Origin: Paraburkholderia podalyriae | GTDB lineage: Bacteria > Pseudomonadota > Gammaproteobacteria > Burkholderiales > Burkholderiaceae | Direction: 5' to 3' | DNA length: 64,000 bases | NCBI RefSeq assembly: GCF_014397785.1 | Contig: NZ_VZQQ01000001.1 | Location: 124,001 to 188,000, forward strand | Part shown: positions 30,698-40,272 of the stretch, piece after piece | How positions within the stretch are numbered: position 1 is the first letter of the stretch | Layout: each line of letters begins with the position of its first letter | Made by a program: the position numbers and the translations under genes | Notes under the pieces: generated by a model | What the model saw: only the letters and a program-made list of their open reading frames with translations | Databases searched by the model: none | What the model was told of the DNA's origin: nothing

Positions 30698-31927
30698 ATG
30701 CAGACCTTGTCCGCAACCCGTATCGAACTGGCCGCCTGGCTGCGGTTGTCGATTGCGCCGGGCCTCAAACCGGCGGCGTTGCGCCTGTTGCTTCGCGCAT
30801 TCGGGCTGCCGGAAGCGATTTTCACGCAGTCGCGGGAGGCGCTCGCCGAGGTCGCCGGCGAAGCTGCGGCGCGCGCGGTGCTGACGCCGCCGGGTCCCGC
30901 GTTCGACGGTGAGCTCGATGCGGTGCTCGCATGGCGCGATCTGCCGGGCAACCAGATCGTCACGCTCGACGATCCCGCGTATCCGCCCACGCTGTTGACG
31001 ATGCCGGATCCACCGCCGCTTCTATATATAAAGGGCCGGCTCGATCTGCTGCATACGCGAGCCGTCGCGCTGGTGGGCAGCCGCAGCGCGACCCCGCAGG
31101 GCATCGAGGATGCGCGGCGATTCGGGCGCGACCTGTCGGCGGCGGGCGTGACGGTCGTGTCAGGGCTCGCGCTCGGCATCGATGGCGCCGCGCATCGGGG
31201 CGGGCTGGAAGGCGTCGGCGGGACGGTCGCGGTGGTCGGCACCGGCGCGGATCTGGTGTATCCGGCCGCGCATCATGCGCTCGCGCGGCAGATCGCGGCG
31301 CAAGGCGCGATCCTGTCGGAGTGGCCGCTCGGCACGCCGGCGCGCGCCGCCAATTTCCCACAGCGCAATCGGCTGATCGCCGGGCTGGTCAGCGGGGTCG
31401 TGATCATCGAGGCGGCTATGCGCTCCGGCTCGCTGATTACCGCGCGGCTCGCCAACGAGATGGGGCGCGACGTGTTCGCATTGCCCGGATCGATTCACGC
31501 GCCGTTGTCGCGCGGCTGTCATCGGATGATCAAGCAGGGGGCGCGGCTCGTGGAAACGCCTGACGAGGTGCTGGAGGAACTAGGTTCTGCCCCGCGGCCG
31601 GCGCGCACCGCGGGACGCGCGGCGAAGCGTGCTGTGCCGCTGCAGCATACGGGTTTGTGCGCTTCGTCGGATGGGAAGGCTCCTCAAGCTACGAGCGCCG
31701 CCTTCGCCGACTCGCCACCGTCCGGACCGGCCCCGCAGCCTGCGCTCGCCTCCGACGCCCAGCGTCTGCTCGCCGCGCTCGGCCATTCGCCGACAACGCT
31801 TGAAATTCTCGCCGCCCGCACCGAGATGGAGGATGCTGCCCTGCACGCCACCTTGCTTCGACTCGAACTAGCCGGCGAGGTCACGCTACTGCCCGGCGGT
31901 CGCTTCATGCGAGCCCATCATGACTGA
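30698..31927 (+). CDS. dprA: DNA-processing protein DprA
   Basis: Binds incoming single-stranded DNA and loads RecA during transformation. The 409-residue protein has an N-terminal SAM-like helical part, the Rossmann-type core with ALVGSRSATPQG, VSGLALGIDGAAHRG, FPQRNRLIAGL and FALPGSIHAPLSRGCH, and a C-terminal winged-helix domain joined by a low-complexity linker at about 300-345. GAGGAG is upstream of the ATG. Confidence 0.95.
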   Translation: MQTLSATRIELAAWLRLSIAPGLKPAALRLLLRAFGLPEAIFTQSREALAEVAGEAAARAVLTPPGPAFDGELDAVLAWRDLPGNQIVTLDDPAYPPTLLTMPDPPPLLYIKGRLDLLHTRAVALVGSRSATPQGIEDARRFGRDLSAAGVTVVSGLALGIDGAAHRGGLEGVGGTVAVVGTGADLVYPAAHHALARQIAAQGAILSEWPLGTPARAANFPQRNRLIAGLVSGVVIIEAAMRSGSLITARLANEMGRDVFALPGSIHAPLSRGCHRMIKQGARLVETPDEVLEELGSAPRPARTAGRAAKRAVPLQHTGLCASSDGKAPQATSAAFADSPPSGPAPQPALASDAQRLLAALGHSPTTLEILAARTEMEDAALHATLLRLELAGEVTLLPGGRFMRAHHD

Positions 31928-32028
31928 GCCGAGACTGACCGGCATCAACGCAGATTGGCCACTCTTCGCGATCGGCCATGCTACATTCGCGCCAAAGCAC
32001 CCGACAAAGTACACAAGGAAACCACTTC

Positions 32029-32406
32029 ATGCCCGCGCTGAACCTCGACACCGACCAGGACCGGATCGCCGAGCGCGTCAACGAACCCGACACATTGTTC
32101 GTTGCATGCCTGTGCGCGGAGTGGTGCGGAACGTGTCGCGAGTACCGGGACGCTTTCAACCGGCTGGCCGAGCGGCACCCGGAAGTCTGTTTCGCATGGA
32201 TCGACATCGAAACTCATGCGGATCGCTTCGACGATCTGGATGTCGAGAATTTCCCGACCGTCCTGATCGAAGACTCGGTGACGACACGTTTTTTCGGTAC
32301 GGTTTTGCCGCAGGTGTCGATCGTCGAGCGGATGCTGTCGGATCTGACCGCGCTGCCCGGTGTGACCGGCGCGCCGAAGCTGCGGCCGGCGCTGGCGGTC
32401 GCCTGA
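32029..32406 (+). CDS. Thioredoxin-like protein
   Basis: A 125-residue single thioredoxin domain with the redox motif Cys33-Gly-Thr-Cys36 (EWCGTCREY). Unlike thioredoxin 1 (WCGPC) the Pro is replaced by Thr. The downstream conserved cis-Pro is seen in NFPTVLIED. No signal peptide is evident, so it is likely cytoplasmic. AAGGAA precedes the ATG at 32029. It lies between dprA and topB. Confidence 0.85.
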   Translation: MPALNLDTDQDRIAERVNEPDTLFVACLCAEWCGTCREYRDAFNRLAERHPEVCFAWIDIETHADRFDDLDVENFPTVLIEDSVTTRFFGTVLPQVSIVERMLSDLTALPGVTGAPKLRPALAVA

Positions 32407-32716
32407 AGGCGGCCCGGCGCGCCGCCTGGCCCAACCGAAAGCCTCCCGACCCGCGGCTTGCGGCACGGGCCGTCGCCGACAATTTTTGGGGCAGCTTCAC
32501 CGCTGGCATCGCTGTCCGCACGCGGCGTTTGCCGCAGTTGATCAAGCGCTGGACGCGCAATTATGTTGGCGCGCTTTTATGGCACCTGGCACGTTCGGTT
32601 CGCGCCTTGTGCTATAAAGCGGTCGTTATTGGGTCGAACAAGGTCTCAAGCGAGCGCCGCGCGCCATGTTGGCGCTCAAGACCACCCACCCGCATCTTCC
32701 AACCTCACATCGAGTC
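32407..32716 (+). other. Intergenic region upstream of topB
   Basis: No gene is seen. TATAAA at 32613-32618 is a possible -10 box about 100 bases before topB, without a convincing -35 element. Confidence 0.4.
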
Positions 32717-35386
32717 ATGTCCAAAGCACTGATCATCGCCGAAAAGCCTTCTGTCGCGAACGACATCGCGCGCGCTTTGGGCGGCTTTACCAAGCATGAC
32801 GAGTACTATGAAAGCGACGACTACGTGCTTTCATCGGCAGTGGGCCACCTGCTGGAAATTGCCGCGCCCGACGAATACGAAGTCAAGCGCGGCAAGTGGA
32901 GCTTTGCCAATCTGCCCGTCATTCCTCCGCATTTCGATCTCAATCCGATCGCGAAGAGCGAGTCGCGTCTGAAGTTGCTGACCCGGCTGTTGAAGCGCAA
33001 GGACATCGACCGTCTGATCAACGCATGCGACGCGGGACGCGAGGGCGAGCTGATTTTCCGCCTGATCGCGCAGCACGCGAAAGCCAAACAGCCGGTGCAG
33101 CGGCTGTGGCTGCAGTCGATGACGGCCGGCGCGATCCGCGACGGTTTCGCGCGTCTGCGCAGCGACGAAGAGATGCAGCCGCTCGCCGATGCGGCGCGGT
33201 GCCGCTCGGAGGCGGACTGGCTCGTCGGCATCAATGGCACGCGCGCGATGACCGCCTTCAACAGCAAGGGCGGCGGCTTCTTCCTGACCACGGTCGGGCG
33301 CGTGCAGACGCCGACGCTGTCGATCGTCGTCGAGCGCGAAGAGAAGATTCGACGCTTCGTGCCGCGCGATTACTGGGAAGTGAAGGCGGAGTTCGTCTGC
33401 GCGGGCGGCTTCTACGAAGGCCGCTGGTTCGATCCGAAATTCAAGCGCGACGAGTTCGATCCGGAGAAGCGCGATTCGCGCCTCTGGGCGTTGCCAGCGG
33501 CAGAGACGATCGTCGCGGCTTGCCGCGGTCAGTTGGGCACGGTGACCGAGGAGTCGAAACCGTCAACGCAGCTGTCGCCCGCGCTCTTCGACCTGACCAG
33601 TCTGCAGCGTGAAGCCAACGGCCGCTTCGGCTTTTCGGCGAAGAACACGCTGGGTCTCGCTCAGGCGCTGTACGAAAAGCACAAGGTGCTGACCTATCCG
33701 CGAACCGACGCGCGCGCGCTGCCGGAAGACTATCTGGACACGGTCAAGCAGACGCTCGGGATGCTCAAGGAGAGCAACAACTACCTGCCGTTCGCGAAGC
33801 AGGCGCTCGATAAGGGCTGGGTGAAACCGAACAAGCGCATCTTCGACAATTCGAAGATCAGCGACCACTTCGCAATCATCCCGACGCTGCAGGCGCCGAA
33901 GAATCTGTCCGAACCCGAACAGAAGCTCTACGACCTCGTCGTGAAGCGCTTCCTTTCGGTGTTCTTCCCGGCCGCCGAATTCCGTGTGACGACGCGTATC
34001 ACCGAGGTGGTCGGCCATCACTTCAAGACCGAAGGCAAGGTGCTGGTCGAGCCGGGCTGGCTGCAGATCTACGGCCGCGAAACCAGCGGCGATGACGCGA
34101 ACCTCGTGCCGGTGCAGAAAGACGAAAAGGTCAAGACCGACAAGATCGCCGCGCATCAATTGGTCACGAAGCCACCAGCACGCTACAACGAAGCGACGCT
34201 GCTGTCGGCGATGGAAGGTGCGGGCAAACTGGTCGAAGACGACGAATTGCGCGAAGCGATGGCGGCCAAGGGGCTCGGCACGCCGGCAACGCGCGCGGCG
34301 ATCATCGAAGGTCTGCTCACCGAAAAATACCTGATCCGCGAAGGCCGCGATCTGATTCCGACCGCCAAAGCCTTCCAGCTGATGACGCTGCTGCGCGGCC
34401 TCGGCGTGAAAGAGCTGACCGCGCCGGAGCTAACCGGCGAATGGGAATACAAGCTCTCGCAGATGGAGCGCGGCAACCTGCCGCGCGACGCGTTCATGCA
34501 GGAAATCGCGCGCATGACGCAGACCATCGTCAAGCGGGCGAAGGAATACGATTCCGACACGATACCCGGCGATTACGCGACGTTGCAGACCCCTTGCCCG
34601 AATTGCGGCGGCCAGGTGAAGGAAAACTACCGGCGTTTCGCGTGCTCGAAATGCGAGTTCTCGATCTCGAAGATTCCGGGCGGTCGTCAGTTCGAGATCG
34701 CCGAAGTCGAAGAACTGCTTCAGAACAAGACGATCGGGCCGCTGTCGGGCTTCCGCAGCAAGATGGGTCGGCCGTTCTCGGCGATCCTGAAACTGTCGCT
34801 CGACGATGAAATCAAGAACTATAAGCTCGAGTTCGACTTCGGCCAGGATGCGGCCGGCGAAGACGGCGAACCGCCCGACTTCTCCGATCAGCAGCCGGTC
34901 GGCGCGTGTCCAAAGTGTCACGGCCGCGTGTTCGAGCACGGCATGAGTTACGTGTGCGAAAACTCGGTGGCGAGTCCGAAGACGTGCGACTTTCGCTCCG
35001 GCAAGGTGATTCTGCAGCAGGAAATCGCCCGCGAGCAGATGTCCAAGTTGCTCGAGGAAGGTCGCACCGATCTGCTGACGAACTTTAAATCGTCGCGCAC
35101 GGGTCGTAACTTCAAGGCGTTCCTCGTCAAGCAGAACGACGGCAAGATCGGCTTCGAGTTCGAGAAGAAGGAACCGGCGGCGGCGAAAACCGCGGCGGCC
35201 AAGACTTCGGGTGCTCGTTCCACGGCGAAAGCGATGCCGGAAGCGGACGAAGGCGATACCGCCGTGGCCGTGAAGGCCGAGCCAGCGGAAAAAAAGGCGG
35301 CGGCCAAGAAGGCGCCCGCCGCCAGGACCGCGGCGGCCAAGAAGGCGCCCGCGAAGAAAACTGCCGCGCGTAAGACCGGCTCGTAA
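32717..35386 (+). CDS. topB: DNA topoisomerase III
   Basis: Type IA topoisomerase that decatenates and resolves recombination intermediates. It begins MSKALIIAEKPSVANDIARAL (Toprim), with the acidic DAGREGELIFR motif, the catalytic Tyr327 in VLTYPRTDARALP, and two zinc ribbons near the C-terminus (CPNCGG..CSKC, then CPKCHG..C..C). The 889-residue protein is longer than E. coli TopB (about 650) because of the ribbons and a Lys/Ala-rich tail of about 75 residues. A strong terminator follows. Confidence 0.93.
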   Translation: MSKALIIAEKPSVANDIARALGGFTKHDEYYESDDYVLSSAVGHLLEIAAPDEYEVKRGKWSFANLPVIPPHFDLNPIAKSESRLKLLTRLLKRKDIDRLINACDAGREGELIFRLIAQHAKAKQPVQRLWLQSMTAGAIRDGFARLRSDEEMQPLADAARCRSEADWLVGINGTRAMTAFNSKGGGFFLTTVGRVQTPTLSIVVEREEKIRRFVPRDYWEVKAEFVCAGGFYEGRWFDPKFKRDEFDPEKRDSRLWALPAAETIVAACRGQLGTVTEESKPSTQLSPALFDLTSLQREANGRFGFSAKNTLGLAQALYEKHKVLTYPRTDARALPEDYLDTVKQTLGMLKESNNYLPFAKQALDKGWVKPNKRIFDNSKISDHFAIIPTLQAPKNLSEPEQKLYDLVVKRFLSVFFPAAEFRVTTRITEVVGHHFKTEGKVLVEPGWLQIYGRETSGDDANLVPVQKDEKVKTDKIAAHQLVTKPPARYNEATLLSAMEGAGKLVEDDELREAMAAKGLGTPATRAAIIEGLLTEKYLIREGRDLIPTAKAFQLMTLLRGLGVKELTAPELTGEWEYKLSQMERGNLPRDAFMQEIARMTQTIVKRAKEYDSDTIPGDYATLQTPCPNCGGQVKENYRRFACSKCEFSISKIPGGRQFEIAEVEELLQNKTIGPLSGFRSKMGRPFSAILKLSLDDEIKNYKLEFDFGQDAAGEDGEPPDFSDQQPVGACPKCHGRVFEHGMSYVCENSVASPKTCDFRSGKVILQQEIAREQMSKLLEEGRTDLLTNFKSSRTGRNFKAFLVKQNDGKIGFEFEKKEPAAAKTAAAKTSGARSTAKAMPEADEGDTAVAVKAEPAEKKAAAKKAPAARTAAAKKAPAKKTAARKTGS

Positions 35387-35433
35387 GCCGGGCTTCGGAT
35401 CGGCGGCGCGCGGTGGCAGCCGCAAGTGTCCAT

Positions 35434-35473
35434 GAAAAAAGGCGCGGTCACTCGAAGTGACCGCGCCTTTTTT
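35434..35473. terminator. Bidirectional terminator topB / LysR gene
   Basis: A 12-bp stem GGCGCGGTCACT (35441-35452), loop CGA, AGTGACCGCGCC (35456-35467), with an A-run before and T-run after. Serves both convergent genes. Confidence 0.95.
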
Positions 35474-35514
35474 ATCGGCCGCCCGTATCCCCGCGGGCTT
35501 TGACATCCGGAGAC

Positions 35515-36621
35515 TTACAGCGGCGACAACGCCGTTGGCCGTGTGCTGCGGTTGGGCGACTTCGCCAGCGGCTTTGGCACGGCTGGCGACAGCTCGCTAT
35601 CGAGTAGCCGCGACAGCGGCTCGGCGCCATCGAACGCTTCCGGCGCGCGCGACTCGGCTGTCTCGAACGCGGCCGACGTCGCCGGGCGTTCGAGACCGTC
35701 CTTGATCCACTGTTCGCCGAGCACGCTGTTCGGCGTCTGGTTGAAATGCTCGACCAGATGGTCGATGAACGTGCGCACTTTGGCCGGAAGGTGACGGCGA
35801 CTCGGGTACGCAATGTTGATCTCGACCTGCGGCAAACGGTAGTCGCCGAGCAGACGCACGAGCCGACCGCGCGTCATGTCGCGGCCGATCAGGTAGCTCG
35901 GCAGGATCGCGATGCCCATGCCGAGCAGCGCAAACTGGCGCAGCATTTCCGTATTGTTCGCGACGATCACGTTCGACGGCCGCACGCGCACTTCCCCTTC
36001 GGGCCCCGTGAACACGCGCTCGTCGCCCCAGTATTCGGACGGCAGGCTCAGGCACGGATGTTCGAGCAGATGTTCAGGGCGGCTCGGCGTGCCATGCTTT
36101 TCCAGATACGCCGGGGTCGTGCAGACGGTCATGCAGCCCGTGGTCAGACGCCGCGTGACGATGCTCGCGCTGCGCATTTGCCGCGCGATGACGACGCCGA
36201 CGTCGAAACCTTCCTCGACGAGATCGACCTGACGGTCAACCAGCGTGACGTCGGGAATGACCTTCGGATAGCGCTCCGCGTACGTTTGCAGCACGGGCGC
36301 GAGGTTATGCAGCCCGAACACGACTGGCGCGACGATGCGCAGCGTGCCGACGGGTTCGTGATTGCGCGCGACCACCATCTGTTCGACGTCTTCCAGTTCG
36401 TCGAGAATTTGACGGGCGCGCTCGAGATAGACCTGACCGGACTCGGTCAGCGACAAGCTGCGGGTCGTGCGATTGAGCAGCCGCGTACCAAGACGGCCCT
36501 CGAGGTCTGCAACGTGGCGGGTGGCGACCGCGTTGGAAATATCCATTGCGCTCGCGGCGCGGGCAAAACTGCCGAGATCCGCCACCTTGACGAAAACTCG
36601 CATCGACTGCAAATGATCCAT
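35515..36621 (-). CDS. LysR-family transcriptional regulator
   Basis: A 368-residue regulator. The N-terminal winged HTH (about residues 1-60) includes FVKVADLGSFARAASAMDIS and RLLNRTTRSLSLTESG, and a PBP-like effector domain follows (residues 90-295), with an extra C-terminal tail of about 65 residues beyond usual LysR length. The N-terminus resembles the CrgA/DmlR/AaeR group. The upstream region is AT-rich with a spaced repeat. No divergent metabolic partner; the target is unknown. Confidence 0.88.
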   Translation of the reverse strand: MDHLQSMRVFVKVADLGSFARAASAMDISNAVATRHVADLEGRLGTRLLNRTTRSLSLTESGQVYLERARQILDELEDVEQMVVARNHEPVGTLRIVAPVVFGLHNLAPVLQTYAERYPKVIPDVTLVDRQVDLVEEGFDVGVVIARQMRSASIVTRRLTTGCMTVCTTPAYLEKHGTPSRPEHLLEHPCLSLPSEYWGDERVFTGPEGEVRVRPSNVIVANNTEMLRQFALLGMGIAILPSYLIGRDMTRGRLVRLLGDYRLPQVEINIAYPSRRHLPAKVRTFIDHLVEHFNQTPNSVLGEQWIKDGLERPATSAAFETAESRAPEAFDGAEPLSRLLDSELSPAVPKPLAKSPNRSTRPTALSPL

Positions 36622-36915
36622 AGGACAACTCCTGCCTTGTTACTGCTTCCTGACAATTGGTGGAAACCAGTGGAAGCGAACTTGGAATTCTCCTACGACT
36701 CGCAAAATCGTGCAGAAGTTGCCCGCGAACCGGAAAATATTGTCAATTTTGGTACTACTGTGTCAATTCAACCGGGGCCTGAACAGCTATTATTCCCAAA
36801 AACAAAACAATTTACTGCGCCGCAGCTTGCTCGATGTTTTTTGTTCGAATAGACGCAAACGTCGTTCAGGGCATTGCGGGAGTCGAAGGGTCGACCATTA
36901 ACGAGGCGCACATAG
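36622..36915. promoter_or_regulatory. AT-rich control region between the LysR gene and pckG
   Basis: No gene is supported. The block 36690-36845 is clearly AT-richer than its surroundings. It holds TGTCAATT at 36741-36748 and again at 36761-36768, exactly 20 bases apart, a possible tandem operator for the LysR protein. Confidence 0.45.
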
Positions 36916-36942
36916 AAAAAGCCGCCAACGGGCGGCTTTTTA
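36916..36942. terminator. Terminator of pckG
   Basis: GCCGCC (36921-36926), loop AACG, GGCGGC (36931-36936), with AAAAA on the left and TTTTT on the right, so it can act in both directions. Confidence 0.92.
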
Positions 36943-36965
36943 ACTGTAAGTGAGCACTCACATGA

Positions 36966-38822
36966 TCAGGCCGTGAGTTTTCCCTCGAACGCGTGCTTCG
37001 CTTCAGTCAGTGCCGGCGGCAGACCTTGTTGCAGCGTGTCAAACAGCTTTGCGTGCAGCACGAGTTCGTCACGCCATGCAGCGTCGTCGACGGAAATGAC
37101 CTGCTCAAACTGCTCGCGGCTGAAGTTCAGGCCGCTCCAGTCGATGTCCTCGTAGTGGGGCGAAATACCGAACGCATGATCTTCGCCCTGCGCGGTGCCC
37201 TCGACGCGCCCAACGATCCAGCTCAACACGCGCATGTTTTCGCCGAAGCCTGGCCACACGAACTTGCCGTCCGCGCCCTTGCGGAACCAGTTCACGCAGA
37301 AGATTTTCGGCAGCTTCGCGCTCAGCTGCTGCAAACGCTCGCCGGTTTTCAGCCAATGGCTGAAATAGTCGCTCATGTTGTAGCCGCAGAACGGCAGCAT
37401 CGCGAACGGATCGCGACGCACCACGCCCTGCTGGCCCGCCGCCGCGGCCGTGGTTTCGGAGCCCATCGTCGCCGCCATGTAGACGCCCTCGACCCAGTTG
37501 CGCGCTTCGGTGACGAGCGGCACGGTGGTCGAGCGACGACCGCCGAAGATGAAGGCGTCGATCGCGACACCGGCCGGGTTTTCCCAGTCCGCATCGATCG
37601 ATGGGCACTGCGACGCAGGTGCCGTGAAGCGCGCGTTCGGGTGCGCCGCTTTACGGCCGGTTTCCTTTGCGTCGGCCGGCGTCCAGTCGTTGCCCAGCCA
37701 GTCGATCAAGTGCGCCGGCGGCTCGTCGGTCATGCCTTCCCACCAGACGTCGCCGTCGTCGGTCAGCGCAACGTTCGTGAAGATCACGTTTTCCTTCAAC
37801 GTGGCGAGCGCGTTGTAATTGGTCTTTTCGCTGGTGCCGGGCGCGACGCCGAAATAACCCGCTTCCGGATTGATCGCGTACAGGCGGCCGTCCTTGCCCG
37901 GCTTGATCCACGCGATGTCGTCACCGATCGTGGAGATTTTCCAGCCGTTCAGTGCCGCCGGCGGGATCAGCATCGCAAAGTTGGTCTTGCCGCACGCCGA
38001 CGGGAACGCCGCCGCGACGTGATGCTTGCGCCCTTCCGGCGAGGTGACGCCGAGAATCAGCATGTGTTCGGCGAGCCATCCCTCGTCGCGCCCCATCGTC
38101 GATGCGATGCGCAGCGCGAAGCACTTCTTGCCTAGCAGTGCGTTGCCACCATAGCCCGAGCCAAAGCTCCAGATTTCGCGCGATTCGGGGAAATGCACGA
38201 TGTACTTGGTCTTGTTGCAAGGCCACGATGCATCCTGCTCGCCCGCCGCGAGCGGCGCGCCGACCGAATGCACGCACGGCACGAACTCGCCCTCCTCGCC
38301 GAGCACGTCGTACACCTTGCGGCCCATGCGCGTCATGATGCGCATATTGGTCACGACGTACGGGCTGTCGCTCAGTTCGACGCCGATGTGCGCGATCGGC
38401 GAGCCGAGCGGACCCATCGAGAACGGCACCACGTACATCGTGCGGCCGCGCATTGCGCCGTCGAACAGGCCGTCGAGCGTCGAGCGCATTTCGGCCGGGG
38501 CGACCCAGTTGTTGGTGGGGCCCGCGTCCTCGGCGCGCTGCGAGCAGATGAAGGTACGATCCTCGACGCGCGCGACGTCGGACGGATCGGAGCAGGCGAG
38601 ATAGGAATTGGGACGCTTGGCGGGGTTGAGTTTCTTCAGGGTCCCGGCTTCGACCATCTGCGCGCACAGGCGGTCATATTCTTCCTGCGAGCCGTCGCAC
38701 CAGACCACTTTTTCGGGCTTGGTCAGCGCGGCGATGCGCTGGACCCAGTCGATCAGCTTGCGGTGTTTGACCCATGTGGGCGCCTCGATAGTGGGCTGTC
38801 CTTCGAACGAGGGATGATTCAT
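36966..38822 (-). CDS. pckG: Phosphoenolpyruvate carboxykinase (GTP)
   Basis: Converts oxaloacetate and GTP to phosphoenolpyruvate in gluconeogenesis. The 618-residue protein has the P-loop [13 protein letters not shown], the active-site [20 protein letters not shown] stretch and [14 protein letters not shown]-type PEPCK is typical of Burkholderiales. The ATG at 38822 has GGAG 8 bases upstream. The gene is single, with its own terminator. Confidence 0.96.
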   Translation of the reverse strand: MNHPSFEGQPTIEAPTWVKHRKLIDWVQRIAALTKPEKVVWCDGSQEEYDRLCAQMVEAGTLKKLNPAKRPNSYLACSDPSDVARVEDRTFICSQRAEDAGPTNNWVAPAEMRSTLDGLFDGAMRGRTMYVVPFSMGPLGSPIAHIGVELSDSPYVVTNMRIMTRMGRKVYDVLGEEGEFVPCVHSVGAPLAAGEQDASWPCNKTKYIVHFPESREIWSFGSGYGGNALLGKKCFALRIASTMGRDEGWLAEHMLILGVTSPEGRKHHVAAAFPSACGKTNFAMLIPPAALNGWKISTIGDDIAWIKPGKDGRLYAINPEAGYFGVAPGTSEKTNYNALATLKENVIFTNVALTDDGDVWWEGMTDEPPAHLIDWLGNDWTPADAKETGRKAAHPNARFTAPASQCPSIDADWENPAGVAIDAFIFGGRRSTTVPLVTEARNWVEGVYMAATMGSETTAAAAGQQGVVRRDPFAMLPFCGYNMSDYFSHWLKTGERLQQLSAKLPKIFCVNWFRKGADGKFVWPGFGENMRVLSWIVGRVEGTAQGEDHAFGISPHYEDIDWSGLNFSREQFEQVISVDDAAWRDELVLHAKLFDTLQQGLPPALTEAKHAFEGKLTA

Positions 38823-39207
38823 CGACTTGTCTCCGTTTGAAGCAATGGAAAAACGGTACAAGCCCGGGGACGCTGCATGCGAGAGGCATTGAATTCATCG
38901 CGATGACGTGTCAACTTTCGACTGCCGCGCACGATTGCGCAGATCGTCCTGGGCCACACAGCTTGCCAGGCGGAGGCGCGCTTCGTACACGGCTTCTGCA
39001 ACCTTGTGTAAAGCGGCTTGCCTCAACACGCAACAAACTGCTAAAAACGTTCTCAATTCGCCTTCACGTAGCGCTACCGTTCTTTTGCGTGCGAAAGCTT
39101 CTACGGTAGGACATTCAGCCAGACCAGCGTGTGACCTACATCACATGCTGGGACAGTCAGCATAACATTCTGTTCGCACCACCGAGGTGCGCAGCAAAGT
39201 ACATACC
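38823..39207. other. Divergent pckG / dehydrogenase intergenic region
   Basis: No gene is supported in these 385 bases. They should hold both promoters. The clearest element is the CRP-type site at 39130-39145. Confidence 0.5.
39130..39145 (+). promoter_or_regulatory. CRP/FNR-family binding site
   Basis: TGTGACCTACATCACA is a perfect match to the TGTGA-N6-TCACA consensus. It is centred about 70 bases upstream of the dehydrogenase start and 25 bases before a TAACAT -10 candidate (39163-39168), an arrangement close to a class II activator site. It could also affect pckG. Confidence 0.65.
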
Positions 39208-40221
39208 ATGAAGATTGCCATCCTTGACGATTACCAGGACGCCGTTCGCAAGCTCGACTGCTTTCAATTGCTGGCCGACCAGGAAGTCAAAGTATTCAAC
39301 AATACCGTGCGCGGTCTCGGACAACTGGCGAGCCGTCTCGCGGAAGTCGACGCCCTCGTCCTGATTCGCGAACGTACCCGCATCACCTCGCAACTGCTCG
39401 ACAAGCTGCCACGTTTGCGCATGATCAGTCAGACCGGCAAGGTGTCGAGCCACATCGATCTCGCGGCCTGTACCGAGCGCGGCATCGCCGTCCTCGAGGG
39501 CAGCGGTTCGCCGGTCGCGCCGGCCGAGCTGACGTGGGCACTCATCATGGCCGCCCAACGGCGTATTCCGCAATACGTGGCAAACCTTAAACAGGGCGCC
39601 TGGCAGCAATCGGGGCTAAAGACATCGGCGCTGCCGCCGAACTTCGGTTTGGGTCAGGTGCTGCGCGGACAGACGCTAGGGATCTGGGGCTACGGCAAGA
39701 TCGGCCGGCTCGTGGCCGGCTATGGCAAGGCCTTCGGCATGAACGTGCTGGTGTGGGGCCGCGAGCATTCGCGCGAAGCCGCTCGCGCCGACGGCTACGG
39801 TGTCGAGGCGAGTCGTGAGGAGCTGTTCGAGAACAGCGATGTGCTGTCGCTGCATCTGCGTCTGCACGACGACACGCGTGGCATCGTCAAGCAGGACGAC
39901 CTGATGCGCATGAAGCCGACCGCACTGCTCGTGAACACGAGCCGCGCCGAACTGCTCGATGAGAATGCGCTGGTGAGCGCGCTGTCGCACAATCGTCCAG
40001 GAATGGTCGCGATCGACGTCTACGAAAGCGAGCCGATCCTGCAGGGGTACAGCCTGCTGCGCATGGAAAACGTGATCTGCACACCGCACATTGGCTATGT
40101 GGAGCGTGAGAGCTACGAGCTGTATTTCGCCGCGGCGTTCAGGAACATTCTCGCGTTCGATGCCGGCGATACCGCCAGTGTCGCGAATCCGGAGGCATTG
40201 CAGGGCGGCCGTCGGCGATGA
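39208..40221 (+). CDS. D-isomer-specific 2-hydroxyacid dehydrogenase
   Basis: NAD-dependent dehydrogenase, 337 residues. The Rossmann motif is LGIWGYGKIGRLVAGYGKAFG; catalytic residues fall in LLVNTSRAELLDENAL (Arg), AIDVYESEPI (Glu) and CTPHIGYVERESYE (His). It is similar to the phosphoglycerate-dehydrogenase-like group rather than lactate dehydrogenases. Substrate unknown. A strong CRP-type site upstream suggests catabolic control. Confidence 0.87.
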   Translation: MKIAILDDYQDAVRKLDCFQLLADQEVKVFNNTVRGLGQLASRLAEVDALVLIRERTRITSQLLDKLPRLRMISQTGKVSSHIDLAACTERGIAVLEGSGSPVAPAELTWALIMAAQRRIPQYVANLKQGAWQQSGLKTSALPPNFGLGQVLRGQTLGIWGYGKIGRLVAGYGKAFGMNVLVWGREHSREAARADGYGVEASREELFENSDVLSLHLRLHDDTRGIVKQDDLMRMKPTALLVNTSRAELLDENALVSALSHNRPGMVAIDVYESEPILQGYSLLRMENVICTPHIGYVERESYELYFAAAFRNILAFDAGDTASVANPEALQGGRRR

Positions 40222-40272
40222 TTGGCGGGTGGCGCGGCTGGCGGCCAGGTTCGGCCCGCCGGGCCGCGTCGC

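Noticed and set aside
36710..36901. A 63-codon frame in the AT-rich LysR/pckG spacer
   Set aside because: No ribosome site, runs toward the terminator and lacks any pattern; the region reads better as a control region.
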